64,000 bases of DNA, from contig JADKCF010000004.1 of NCBI GenBank assembly GCA_016714765.1, positions 124,001 through 188,000 on the forward strand, written 5' to 3'. Numbering within the stretch: position 1 is the first letter of the stretch; every line of letters starts with the position of its first letter. The position numbers were made by a program, and so were the translations under genes. Source of the stretch: Saprospiraceae bacterium (GTDB lineage: Bacteria; Bacteroidota; Bacteroidia; Chitinophagales; Saprospiraceae). The notes beneath the pieces were generated by a model. It worked only from the letters and a program-made list of their open reading frames with translations, was not told where the DNA came from and made no database searches. Shown piece after piece: positions 19,228-28,466 of this stretch.

Positions 19228-19983
19228 ATGCAATCGTTGTACAGCGCAGTAGTCATTGCAAAAAATGAAGCACATACAATCGGAAAATGTATTCAGGCAC
19301 TTTGGAGGGTGACGAATGATATTGTTATTGTCCTGGATGACAGATCTGATGATAACACTGCTGATATTTCTACAGCATTAGGAGCTCGGGTATACAAGAA
19401 AAAATGGGAAGGTTACTCTGCCAATAAAAACTTTGGTGTAGATCTATCCTTGCATGACTGGATCATATGTGTAGATGCTGATGAAGTCATCAATGATAGA
19501 TTGGTCGAAAATCTGCTACAGCTACATCCTGACTTAGATTCGGTTTATGAAATGAATATTAGGACTTGGTTTGGCGACTATCCGGTAAAGTATTGCGGTT
19601 GGTTTCCAGACTGGAATATCCGACTTTTCAATAAAAAAGTAATGCAGTGGAATGATAATTTTGTCCATGAGAAGCTAGTATCTCACCATCCCCTTAATCA
19701 CGTAAAACTATCAGGCATAGTTGAGCATTTCAGTTTTAGAGATGAGGAGCATATGATTTCAAAATTTGACTATTATGCCCGACTTAGAGCCGAAGAATGG
19801 AAAAAATCCAGCATAAAACCTTCTGTCCTCAAACAATATTTTGGTCCGGCTTTCAGATTTTTTAGAACATATATCTTAAAACTTGGCATTCTGGATGGTC
19901 ATTTTGGCTTTGTAATCGCAAAAAACGAATATAAGCTCAAGAAAAATGAGCTTAAATACTGGAGACAACTAAAAAAATCATAG
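19228..19983 (+). CDS. family 2 glycosyltransferase (WaaE/KdtX-like)
   Basis: 251 residues. N-terminal GT-A domain: YSAVVIAKNEAHTIGKC, DDRSDDNT, and the metal-binding DxD within CVDADEVI (near 85). The YCGWFPDWNIRLFNKK segment is typical of the LPS-core glucosyltransferase group (WaaE/KdtX), which adds a sugar to inner-core heptose. LPS or other surface glycan synthesis is the likely role; the exact acceptor cannot be read from sequence. It is coupled to cysQ by position only, and converges on the antiporter gene. Confidence 0.85.
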   Translation: MQSLYSAVVIAKNEAHTIGKCIQALWRVTNDIVIVLDDRSDDNTADISTALGARVYKKKWEGYSANKNFGVDLSLHDWIICVDADEVINDRLVENLLQLHPDLDSVYEMNIRTWFGDYPVKYCGWFPDWNIRLFNKKVMQWNDNFVHEKLVSHHPLNHVKLSGIVEHFSFRDEEHMISKFDYYARLRAEEWKKSSIKPSVLKQYFGPAFRFFRTYILKLGILDGHFGFVIAKNEYKLKKNELKYWRQLKKS

Positions 19984-19995
19984 CCTCTCAGGTAT

Positions 19996-22140
19996 TTATT
20001 CTTGCTTTCCCAATCTGAAAATAGATTCTAGACCTTTACCGATAGTTTCAATACCTTTGGATATGGGTCCACTGGTTATGTCCTCATAATTTTCCGCCCC
20101 GTAGCTGTAATCGTGTTGTTTTGGGTAGACAACAATCTTACTGTTGCTTTCAAAATGTTTTTCCAGTTTTGCAGGGATATTATCCAGTATATTCATAGAT
20201 GAGACAAACCCTCTTCTTGAGCTAATCAGGACGATAAGATCGTCAGAAGTGATATCTCTGGACAGAATCAAAATGTCCTCCCATTCTTCAAACATCTTAT
20301 GCAGCACCAATACATTATAACTGGCTTTTTTGATACCTTCCTGAACGGCTTCAAAAGTCCTCTGATTAGTGTGTACGACGATAGATATACTAAGCTCGTG
20401 GGCCAGTTTTAAAAATTTTGTCAGCCATAAATAAAAGCCAATTTCTAACTCTGCCAACGGAGGAACAATTAAAGTGATTCTTTTGTGCGATACCAGTGCT
20501 TTTTCGAGATGACAAATAAAAATGGTTTTGTCGCTATTGGTTAGAATAGTATCCAGTTTTTCGCCCATGAGCTTTTCTATATACCCCATCTTCTGAGGCC
20601 AGCCCAGGATAAGAATATCTGCCATTATCTCCCTGGATGTTCTGGATATCCCACTCATAGCGTTGTGATCTATTGTAGCGATGACATTGACCTTTATTTC
20701 GGCTGATGACCCCTGTCTGACATATTGCTCCAGTTTGGCTTTGGATTTCAGGATATTGATTTCTGCCACATGGTCATTTGGAACTACACTCAGAATGGAG
20801 ACTGGGTTGGGTGATTTTTTATCTTTAATAAGTAGAGCAAGCTCCAGATTTCCTACTATGTTATCTACATTGGCCACAGGAAGCAAGATGTGCTCATTCG
20901 ATAAATTGTTGCCGGTTTTGAGTTTTTCATCTCCTTCACCTGATATAATAATTTTTTTGGAAGCTTTTTCAGTAGCAAAAGAGGCTACTACACAAGTCAC
21001 TAGGATGAGAATAATAGTACCATTGAGGATGTTTTCGTCCAGAATATGGGCATTGTATCCCACCAGAATAATAGCCAGTGTCGCTGCTGCATGTGAGCTG
21101 CTCAGCCCAAAAATCAACTGTCTTTGTGCCGCTGAATAATGAAAAACCATTTGTGTAATCCATGCTGCAACCCATTTTCCCAGCAAGGCGACTATAGTAA
21201 GTGTTGCTGCTACAATAATGGCCATTTTGCCATTCATGATGACCCTCACATCTACGATCATTCCCACCGAAATGAGGAAAAAAGGAATAAAAAGTGCATT
21301 ACCAATAAATTCGATTCTATTCATCAAGGCAGAAGAGTGTGGTATCAGTTTATTAAGAGCAAGGCCTGCAACAAATGCACCTATGATTTTTTCTACACCT
21401 GCTACTTCTGCCAGAAAGGCTGCAAAAAATATCACTGAAAGCACAAAAATATAGTGCGCGTGTTTTTCACTTTCCAGCTTGCTAAAAAACCACTTGGCGA
21501 TGCGGGGTATAACCACAAACATAATTGCTGAAAAAATGGCCAGGGAAATAAACATCCTGTACCAAAAAACGGCATTCAAATTTCCCTGAGCATTGCGCAT
21601 GATGACTGCCAGTATGATAAGTACTGCAGTGTCTGTCAGGATCGTTCCTCCTACAGTAATGGCAACGGCCTGATTTTTAGATATCCCGAAGCGGCTTACT
21701 ATGGGATATGCCACTAATGTATGTGTAGCAAACATACTTGCAGTAAGTATGCTGGCATTAAAATCAAATTTGAGCAAGTAATAACATACCGGAAACCCAA
21801 GCAATATAGGAATGATAAAAGTAAAAAATCCAAACAAAAGACTCTTGTTTCGATATGTTTTAAATTCATTCATATCCAGTTCCAGACCGGCGATAAACAT
21901 AATATATAGTAGTCCGATGGTTGAAAAAAGCTCTACAGCTGATGTTTTCTCAAGGATATTTAGTCCGTGCGGACCAATGACAACACCAGAAATAATCAAA
22001 CCAATGATACCGGGCACATTCAGGCGTTTTAGCAGGATTGGTGCTAAAAGTATAATAAAAAGTATAAGTGAAAAAATAAGAACAGGATTATGAAGAGGAA
22101 GTTCAAACTCGTGTAAAAGATGGTCAAAAAAGTCATTCAT
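19996..22140 (-). CDS. CPA2-family cation:proton antiporter with C-terminal cytosolic domain
   Basis: 714 residues. The first ~400 form about 12 hydrophobic helices with CPA2 signatures (NVPGIIGLIISGVVIGPHG, GGTILTDTAVL, EKIIGAFVAGLALN). The last ~300 are soluble and look like two universal-stress-type domains (NEHILLPVANVDNIVGNLELAL ... HKRITLIVPPLAELEIG), replacing the RCK domain of Kef systems. It probably exchanges Na+ or K+ for H+ at the inner membrane, with the cytosolic part regulatory. Convergent with the glycosyltransferase gene, 12 bases between stops. Confidence 0.85.
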   Translation of the reverse strand: MNDFFDHLLHEFELPLHNPVLIFSLILFIILLAPILLKRLNVPGIIGLIISGVVIGPHGLNILEKTSAVELFSTIGLLYIMFIAGLELDMNEFKTYRNKSLLFGFFTFIIPILLGFPVCYYLLKFDFNASILTASMFATHTLVAYPIVSRFGISKNQAVAITVGGTILTDTAVLIILAVIMRNAQGNLNAVFWYRMFISLAIFSAIMFVVIPRIAKWFFSKLESEKHAHYIFVLSVIFFAAFLAEVAGVEKIIGAFVAGLALNKLIPHSSALMNRIEFIGNALFIPFFLISVGMIVDVRVIMNGKMAIIVAATLTIVALLGKWVAAWITQMVFHYSAAQRQLIFGLSSSHAAATLAIILVGYNAHILDENILNGTIILILVTCVVASFATEKASKKIIISGEGDEKLKTGNNLSNEHILLPVANVDNIVGNLELALLIKDKKSPNPVSILSVVPNDHVAEINILKSKAKLEQYVRQGSSAEIKVNVIATIDHNAMSGISRTSREIMADILILGWPQKMGYIEKLMGEKLDTILTNSDKTIFICHLEKALVSHKRITLIVPPLAELEIGFYLWLTKFLKLAHELSISIVVHTNQRTFEAVQEGIKKASYNVLVLHKMFEEWEDILILSRDITSDDLIVLISSRRGFVSSMNILDNIPAKLEKHFESNSKIVVYPKQHDYSYGAENYEDITSGPISKGIETIGKGLESIFRLGKQE

Positions 22141-22287
22141 ATCCTGAATTTTAAAATTGATATTTTTTTAATAAATAAAAATACTCTTACAAATGGGAAT
22201 TGGCTTTTTTGAAAAACTTGAACAAAGATAATAGTAATTGGCAACTGCTGTCTTAAAGATATCCTAAAAATTTAAATCTCATCAATG

Positions 22288-23037
22288 TCACTGTATGTAA
22301 TAGTTGTCTTTTTCCTGACCCGTGATCGTCCAGGATTCTGTTTTACGGCGTTCTTCTTCGAGATATTCGTAGTATCGTTGCAACTTTGTTTTTTCGAATA
22401 CATCACGTGGCAAAAAATATTGTTTAGTGGTATCGTCAGCTTTCCAGGGAGATTCATGATAATACTGCTCATCCTCTTCTATGACATTTTTAAACAAAAA
22501 TGCTGTTATTATCCCTACGATAGCTCCAAAAAGATGACTCTCCCAACTTATGTTTTTTTCTACATTGGGAAACATGGTTTCTACGCTGCCCGAATACAAA
22601 GTCAGTACTATAAGAGCCAATACTACAGACTTCGCATTTTTTTTAAAAACTCCTGTCCAGAATATAAATGCAATAAGACCATATACTATGCCACTGGCCC
22701 CGATATGATAAGAAATTCTTCCGAATAGCCATACCATCATACCGGTTCCCAACATGATTGTCACTATAGACTGGAACGCAACTTTTCTGTAAAATAATAC
22801 CATTATTGTTGTCAATGCCAAAACAGGAAGTGAATTGGAAGCAAGATGTCCCCAGGAACCGTGTATAAATGGTGCTGTAAATATCCCCGGTAACCCTGAC
22901 CATTCCCGTGGGTAAATACCAAGTACTTGTAATCCAAGTCCAAAAAACTGATCTACTCCCTTTATCACCCAAAGCAATATGAGAATAATCAGAGGTCCCC
23001 TTATTTTATAAACAAATTCGGCTATTTCTTTAATCAT
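22288..23037 (-). CDS. rhomboid family intramembrane serine protease
   Basis: 249 residues with six or so membrane helices. Catalytic Ser115 in HIGASGIVYG and catalytic His168 in SWESHLFGAIVG are both present, as is HGSWGHLASNSLP for the oxyanion-side motif. A charged cytosolic tail of about 65 residues follows. Rhomboids cut substrates within or near the membrane; the substrate here is unknown. The gene directly upstream on the same strand (15-base gap) is of unknown function and is probably co-transcribed, making it a partner candidate. Confidence 0.88.
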   Translation of the reverse strand: MIKEIAEFVYKIRGPLIILILLWVIKGVDQFFGLGLQVLGIYPREWSGLPGIFTAPFIHGSWGHLASNSLPVLALTTIMVLFYRKVAFQSIVTIMLGTGMMVWLFGRISYHIGASGIVYGLIAFIFWTGVFKKNAKSVVLALIVLTLYSGSVETMFPNVEKNISWESHLFGAIVGIITAFLFKNVIEEDEQYYHESPWKADDTTKQYFLPRDVFEKTKLQRYYEYLEEERRKTESWTITGQEKDNYYIQ

Positions 23038-23052
23038 GGTTGATATCCTTCA

Positions 23053-23766
23053 TCAGACAAATCTCCTTTTCACCAGTTTTACAAAAGTAGCTGCTTTTTT
23101 GACTTTATTTTCATTTGTCCAATCAAACAAGGGAATAATAGACTCTGACAGGTATTGTTTTGCCTCTTCAAAATGTTGAAACCCATTTAGCTTCACCAAG
23201 GTTTCATTAAATTTTTCTTGATTATTGCCAAATAACTCCTGCTGAGTAAATATTTTTTCATTAATGCCCATAGACTTTGTTAGGTCCTTGACAGGCGTTA
23301 GAGCCAGTTTGTCAGACAGGTCAGATATTTTTTCATCAGCAAAAATCTCTGCAAGCGCCTCTTTGTTTTCAGATTTTACATTTTTTGTTTGTATAGGTAA
23401 CGTCTCCATGACAGGAAGCACTACATCTGCATCCGGAACAAAGTGCTTTACCTCCTGTACGACCGGTGGTATGTCTGCCTTTGCAATTTCAGCCATCGGG
23501 GGAGTTTTTACTTCTTCTACTTCTGCTGCGACAGGTGCTGATGGTGTAGTCTCGATCACCGGCGTCTGATAATGTGGTACTTTTGGTGTTGCAGGTTGAT
23601 GTGCAGGAGCAGGATGCGCCTTACCATCCAGTACCAAATCATATAATTCACGTATGTAACTCAGCAACAAGTCTCTTTCGAGAGAGGAAAACTGTCCTTC
23701 AGTATTTCCGTTATCGGCCAAAGCACCTATTTTTTGAAGTTTTTTATTAAAAATCTGAATATTCAT
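23053..23766 (-). CDS. uncharacterised two-domain protein with Pro/Ala/Val linker
   Basis: 237 residues from ATG 23764-23766 (a longer frame to 23796 adds ten residues without support). Residues ~1-55 form a helical N-terminal domain (SSLERDLLLSYIRELYDLVL). Residues ~56-135 are a Pro/Ala/Val/Glu-rich linker. Residues ~135-237 form a conserved helical C-terminal domain (DLTKSMGINEKIFTQQELFGNN, then FNETLVKLNGFQHFEEAKQYL). No signal peptide or membrane segment. The C-terminal domain recurs in Bacteroidota proteins as far as I recognise it; no function is known. Likely co-transcribed with the rhomboid gene. Confidence 0.7.
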   Translation of the reverse strand: MNIQIFNKKLQKIGALADNGNTEGQFSSLERDLLLSYIRELYDLVLDGKAHPAPAHQPATPKVPHYQTPVIETTPSAPVAAEVEEVKTPPMAEIAKADIPPVVQEVKHFVPDADVVLPVMETLPIQTKNVKSENKEALAEIFADEKISDLSDKLALTPVKDLTKSMGINEKIFTQQELFGNNQEKFNETLVKLNGFQHFEEAKQYLSESIIPLFDWTNENKVKKAATFVKLVKRRFV

Positions 23767-24023
23767 GCTTTTTTTTGAATTTATGATTAATATCAATATT
23801 TATTTTAATATGTAACAATTTTTATACCAAGTAAGTCCGAAATCATTATATACTGCCAATTTATCTGATAAGTATAAACTAAATTCGATTTACTGACAAA
23901 ATCTACCCATTTAAAACACTTTTGTCACAAAAATGGTTGGCTTCCAAAAAGTTTGACAACTTATGCTATACTTAACTATAAAAACTGGTCAAATATTTTT
24001 TTCTTTGTGAAAAAATAGTCCAT

Positions 24024-24614
24024 ATGTTTTTAGAGCCAAGTTTTAGAGGTCAGCGAAGTGGCTGGATAGAAGTGATTTGCGGCTCTATGTTTTCCGGAAA
24101 AACCGAAGAACTGATCAGAAGGTTGAAAAGAGCAAAAATAGCTAATCAGCATGTACAGATATTCAAGCCTTCTAAAGATACCAGATATGATATTATCAAG
24201 GTAGTCTCTCACGATGAAAATACCATTGATTCCATACCTGTCCAGAGTAGTATAGAGATATTTGACCATATCAAAGATATCAATGTGATAGGAATAGATG
24301 AAGCCCAATTTTTTGATGATAAACTTCCAGAAGTCTGTCAAAAACTAGCTATCAAAGGGGCTAGGGTCATCATTGCAGGACTTGATATGGATTTTAAAGG
24401 CCGGCCTTTCGGACCAATACCCAATCTGTTGGCAGTGGCCGAATATATTACCAAAGTACATGCCATTTGCCCGCATTGTGGCAATTTGGCCACCCACTCG
24501 TACCGGCTGAGTGCTGAGCAAGATACAGTATTACTGGGCGAAAAAGATAAATATGAACCTAGATGCAGAGTATGTTATGAGATGGGCAATATTCTCGATT
24601 TAAGACTACAGTAA
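24024..24614 (+). CDS. tdk: thymidine kinase (type II)
   Basis: Phosphorylates thymidine in nucleotide salvage. 196 residues. P-loop GSMFSGKT at 20-27, DEAQFF near 93-98, the lasso/substrate region (GLDMDFKGRPFGPIPNLLAVAEYITK) and a zinc site from two CxxC pairs (CPHCG, CRVC). Complete and single-copy in appearance. 227 bp of AT-rich sequence precedes it; no clear consensus promoter was found. Confidence 0.95.
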   Translation: MFLEPSFRGQRSGWIEVICGSMFSGKTEELIRRLKRAKIANQHVQIFKPSKDTRYDIIKVVSHDENTIDSIPVQSSIEIFDHIKDINVIGIDEAQFFDDKLPEVCQKLAIKGARVIIAGLDMDFKGRPFGPIPNLLAVAEYITKVHAICPHCGNLATHSYRLSAEQDTVLLGEKDKYEPRCRVCYEMGNILDLRLQ

Positions 24615-24721
24615 TAATCATAGGGGATTGGATGGTGCTCCGACAGGAGTTTTATTTGTATTTCCCCATTGAAAAAAATTCCTGTAATGAAATTTTTTAT
24701 AGCAAAATGGAGTTATAACAA

Positions 24722-25570
24722 ATGATGAAAATATTTAAACCTCTTTCCATTTTCGTTTTGACGTTGGCATCAGCATTTATATTTATCAATGCAGGAGATA
24801 GTTATTTACATGATATCAGCAATGATTGTTCCATCGAAAATACAGCCATCCAGGGAGGCGAAAAAATTGTCTACAAAGCTTATTACAACTGGGAGTTTGT
24901 TTGGATTCCTGCCGGAGAAGCAGAGTTTAATATCAAAGAAAATGAAGACACTTACGAAATTACGGTCGTCGGAAAAACATATAGAGGATATGATGCATTT
25001 TTCAGGGTAAGAGATTACTTTCACAGCGTGGTAGACAAAAAAACCATGTATCCCAGGTCATTTGTCAGAATAGTGGAAGAGGGCAAATACAGAAAATTCG
25101 ACAGTCTGGTTTTTAATCAAAATCAGCTCAATGCAGTAAGTTTCAACGGCAAATCCAGAAGCACCGCAAAACGTAAAGTCATCACGATTCACCAGTGTAC
25201 ACATGATTTGCTATCAGTCCTTTACTTCATGAGAAATATGAATGTCGCCAAACACAAACCGGGTGACATGATACCTACAAAAATTTTATTTGACGAGACT
25301 ATTTACCCCATCAAGGTAAGATATGAGGGCAAATATGATCAATTTAATATCAAAGACCTGGGTACCTTCAACACTATAAAAGTGATCCCTGACCTGGTAA
25401 CAGGTAATGTATTTAAGGATGGCAACAGAATGCATGTTTGGGTCACCAATGACGGCAATAAACTACCTCTGCTCATAGAATCTCCGCTTTCAGTAGGCAG
25501 TGCTAAGGCTGTGCTGAAATCATTTTCAGGCCTGAAGTACCCCTTTAGCTTGACATCTCACAAAAATTAG
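24722..25570 (+). CDS. DUF3108 family exported protein
   Basis: 282 residues. Signal peptide at the N-terminus, then a beta-rich domain with GEKIVYKAYYNWEFVWIPAGEA and YRGYDAFFRVRDYFHSVVDKKTMYP, the hallmark strands of DUF3108. DUF3108 proteins are periplasmic or outer-membrane-associated and of unknown biochemical role. Two adjacent ATGs (24722, 24725) are equally possible starts. A 170-bp gap with its own -7 box separates it from rsmA, so they are separate transcription units. Confidence 0.82.
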   Translation: MMKIFKPLSIFVLTLASAFIFINAGDSYLHDISNDCSIENTAIQGGEKIVYKAYYNWEFVWIPAGEAEFNIKENEDTYEITVVGKTYRGYDAFFRVRDYFHSVVDKKTMYPRSFVRIVEEGKYRKFDSLVFNQNQLNAVSFNGKSRSTAKRKVITIHQCTHDLLSVLYFMRNMNVAKHKPGDMIPTKILFDETIYPIKVRYEGKYDQFNIKDLGTFNTIKVIPDLVTGNVFKDGNRMHVWVTNDGNKLPLLIESPLSVGSAKAVLKSFSGLKYPFSLTSHKN

Positions 25571-25726
25571 GTCATTTCATTTTTAAAATGTTTTTTAGTT
25601 TTATCATCTAAGACCAACTGGAACTTCCGCCTCCAAGGCTATTCATATTCTCATCAAATTTGTTGTTTCATTTTGTCAGATTTCGTTTGGCGTGGAATAA
25701 GAAAATTCAGTAGAATAAAAATTTCT

Positions 25727-25734
25727 TACCTTTG
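25727..25734 (+). promoter_or_regulatory. -7 box for rsmA-yqeY
   Basis: TACCTTTG matches TAnnTTTG. Predicted transcription start falls near 25741, just before the first ATG (25744), favouring ATG 25753 for rsmA. Confidence 0.4.
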
Positions 25735-25752
25735 TGATTCGCAATGCAAATA

Positions 25753-26532
25753 ATGAAAGCAAAAAAATCCTTTGGACAACATTTCCTCGTCAATGAGCAC
25801 ATAGCAGAAAAAATTGCTTGTGGTCTTCTTAAATCAGAAGGAATCAAAAACATACTGGAGATCGGACCGGGCAAAGGGGTGCTCACAAAATATCTGACAC
25901 AGCACGATATGAACCTCAAAGTGGTGGAGGCAGATCAGGACATGGTTGATTTTCTCACAAGAAATAAAATCATTGATCCAGACAAAATAATTTTTCTTGA
26001 TTTTCTGAAACTCAATCTATCGAGGGTATTTGATGGCGAACAGTTTTATCTCATAGGCAATTACCCTTACAACATTTCCTCTCAGATCCTCTTCAAAATG
26101 ATCAACTCCAAGGAACTGGTGCCAGAAATGGTAGGTATGTTTCAGAAAGAAGTAGCAGACAGAGTCGTCGCCCCGCCCGGATCCAAAACTTATGGGGTCA
26201 TCAGTGTACTGGTTCAAGCTTATTACACCGGCAAAACAATAATTGATGTAGCTCCTGGTTGTTTTAGTCCACCACCCAAGGTCAACTCCAGTGTCATCAG
26301 ATTGGTCAGAAAAGAAAACTACATACTGCCATGCGACGACAGATTGTTTAGATCAGTAGTAAAAACCAGCTTCAACTCCCGTAGAAAAATGCTTCGCAAT
26401 ACCCTGAAACCACTGGTACAAGATCCAACTATACTGGAAGATGCCTTTTTTACACAACGACCTGAGCAACTAAGTGTAGAGGATTTTGTTGGTATTACTA
26501 TAAAATTATCTAATCAAATAAACAATGAGTGA
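25753..26532 (+). CDS. rsmA: 16S rRNA (adenine(1518)-N6/adenine(1519)-N6)-dimethyltransferase
   Basis: Dimethylates two adjacent adenines in the 3' hairpin of 16S rRNA during 30S assembly. 259 residues from ATG 25753, giving the standard N-terminus MKAKKSFGQHFLVNE. SAM-binding motif ILEIGPGKGVLT and the catalytic NYPYNISS are intact; a short C-terminal domain follows (SFNSRRKMLRNTLKPL). A start at 25744 would add three residues. The stop overlaps the start of the yqeY-like gene by 8 bases, suggesting coupling. Confidence 0.95.
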   Translation: MKAKKSFGQHFLVNEHIAEKIACGLLKSEGIKNILEIGPGKGVLTKYLTQHDMNLKVVEADQDMVDFLTRNKIIDPDKIIFLDFLKLNLSRVFDGEQFYLIGNYPYNISSQILFKMINSKELVPEMVGMFQKEVADRVVAPPGSKTYGVISVLVQAYYTGKTIIDVAPGCFSPPPKVNSSVIRLVRKENYILPCDDRLFRSVVKTSFNSRRKMLRNTLKPLVQDPTILEDAFFTQRPEQLSVEDFVGITIKLSNQINNE

Positions 26533-26980
26533 TATGAGTCTTGAAACAAAAATTACCAATGATCTGAAAGAAGCTATGAAAAACAAAGACCAGGCAGCAT
26601 TACGGTCGGTTAGGGCTATCAAAGCAGCTATCCTCCTATTCAAGACAGATGGAAGTGGTAATGAGCTCAACGAAGAAGGCGAAATCAAAATCCTGCAGAA
26701 GCTGGTGAAGCAACGCCAGGACTCTCTGGATATTTATGTAAAACAGGGAAGAGAAGACCTCGCTGTCACAGAAAGAGAAGAAATTGCTGTCATACAAAAA
26801 TATCTTCCGGTACAATTGACAGAAGAGGAGTTAAAATCAGCTATAAAGGCTATCATTTTGGAGACGGGTTCCACTTCAGGGAAGGAAATGGGCAAAGTTA
26901 TAGGATTGGCCAATCAGCGTCTTGCGGGTAAAGCAGAAGGAAAAGCCATAGCAGCAGCTGTAAAAGAATTGTTACAATAA
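26525..26980 (+). CDS. GatB/YqeY domain protein
   Basis: 151 residues, wholly YqeY: SLETKITNDLKEAMKNKDQ, LRSVRAIKAAIL, IQKYLPVQLTEEEL, SGKEMGKVIG, followed by AGKAEGKAIAAAVKELL. This is the tRNA-binding tail domain of GatB found as a stand-alone protein. A role with tRNA-dependent amidation or tRNA binding is inferred from the fold only; no activity has been firmly assigned. It overlaps rsmA by 8 bases and converges on the SLC13 transporter, 22 bases between stops. Confidence 0.9.
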   Translation: MSDMSLETKITNDLKEAMKNKDQAALRSVRAIKAAILLFKTDGSGNELNEEGEIKILQKLVKQRQDSLDIYVKQGREDLAVTEREEIAVIQKYLPVQLTEEELKSAIKAIILETGSTSGKEMGKVIGLANQRLAGKAEGKAIAAAVKELLQ

Positions 26981-27002
26981 GCAATCTGTTCAAAACCAGA
27001 AG

Positions 27003-28454
27003 TTATTCAAATATCAAAGGGATAAAATACCATACGAAGATACATATCAACGTTATGGCTATGAGATTCATGACAAAACCTACCTTGATCATGTCTTTCA
27101 TTTTGATATAATTGCTTGCAAAAACGATGGCATTGGGTGGAGTGCCCATCGGCAGCATACCTGCACAACTGGCTGCCAATGTCATGGGTATACCCAAAAA
27201 CAAGGGATTGACATGCATAGCCTCTGCAATACTTGTCACTACCGGAGCAAAAACGATGACTTGGGCTACATTGCTCATAACCTCACTGATAAATATGGAC
27301 AAAACTGTTACCATAATGATCATCACCCATAAACTGGACGAAAATCCGGATAACCACAAACCCAATGCGCTGATTAAACCTGCTTTCTCCAAAGCATCCG
27401 CCAAGCAAATTCCCCCTCCAAAGAGCAGTAAGATACCCCAGGCCATCTTGTCAGTATCTTCCCATATCAATAATGGCGCTTCTTCTCTACTTTCGTCCTT
27501 TACACCTGAAGGAATGATGAAAAGCAACAAAGCACTAAATACAGCAATGATAGTATCGTCCAGCTTTACAAAGGACTGAAACTGATTGATCAGAGACCTA
27601 AATATCCATAGGCCTGCCGTCAGCAAAAACACACCAAAAACTCTCTTTTCAGCTGTGGTCATGTGGCCCATATTACTCAGCTGATCCCGGATATAGTGGC
27701 TGGTAGAAATGCTGGCTTTAATCCCATTGGGATACAACCATTTTACCATCACTACATACAAAGCCCCTAATAACAATAAAGAGATGGGAAAGCAAACGAT
27801 CATCCAACTCAAAAAATCTATTTCCGTTCCATATTTGTTTTGATAAAATCCTATGAAAGCGACATTTGGCGGAGTTCCTATGACTGTGGCGATGCCTCCG
27901 ATATTGGATGCGTATGCAATAGATAGCATGACAGTTAGGTTGAAAGCGGCTTGATTGCCGGTCTTATCTTGCTGCTGTGACATTACCGCAATCACTGAAA
28001 GCGCAATAGGGTACATCATCATAGTCGTGGCTGTATTACTCAACCACATACTCAGCAATCCTGTCGAGAGGATGAAACCCAGGACAATCCTGTCGCCCCG
28101 GGTGCCTGTAGTATGGATGATTTTGAGCGCGATCCTTTTATGGAGATGCCATTTTTCTATAGCAAGACCAAGCATAAATCCTCCTAAAAACAAAAAAATA
28201 ATAGGATTGGCATATGATTTTGCTGTCTCCTCCAAACTATTAATTTTAAATAAAGGAAACAAAACCAAAGGCATCAGGGCAACCACAGGCATGGGAATTG
28301 AATCCGATACCCATAAGCCTATCATGAGCAATGCCACAGAAAGCACCTTTATGGCATCATCGTTAAAACTAAAAAAATTAAAATAATAAAATACCCCTGA
28401 CAGTATGGTACAAACACTAAAAGTAAGGAGATTCTTCTTTTGCATTGTCTTCAA
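27003..28454 (-). CDS. SLC13 (DASS) family anion transporter
   Basis: 483 residues with about 11-12 membrane helices. Both inverted-repeat substrate/sodium signatures are visible: LSNTATTMM (about 155-165) and MSNVAQVIV (about 395-405), with GTPPNVAFIGFYQNKYG and MGTPPNAIVFAS after them. Family members import di- or tricarboxylates or sulfate with Na+; the sequence does not fix the substrate. Its ATG lies 12 bases after the stop of the CotH gene on the same strand, so read-through from that gene is likely. Confidence 0.88.
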   Translation of the reverse strand: MKTMQKKNLLTFSVCTILSGVFYYFNFFSFNDDAIKVLSVALLMIGLWVSDSIPMPVVALMPLVLFPLFKINSLEETAKSYANPIIFLFLGGFMLGLAIEKWHLHKRIALKIIHTTGTRGDRIVLGFILSTGLLSMWLSNTATTMMMYPIALSVIAVMSQQQDKTGNQAAFNLTVMLSIAYASNIGGIATVIGTPPNVAFIGFYQNKYGTEIDFLSWMIVCFPISLLLLGALYVVMVKWLYPNGIKASISTSHYIRDQLSNMGHMTTAEKRVFGVFLLTAGLWIFRSLINQFQSFVKLDDTIIAVFSALLLFIIPSGVKDESREEAPLLIWEDTDKMAWGILLLFGGGICLADALEKAGLISALGLWLSGFSSSLWVMIIMVTVLSIFISEVMSNVAQVIVFAPVVTSIAEAMHVNPLFLGIPMTLAASCAGMLPMGTPPNAIVFASNYIKMKDMIKVGFVMNLIAITLICIFVWYFIPLIFE

Positions 28455-28466
28455 GCGGGTATGATA

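Noticed and set aside
20681..21454. Plus-strand open frames opposite the antiporter gene
   Set aside because: They are antisense shadows of a long, well-conserved coding sequence with no homology features.
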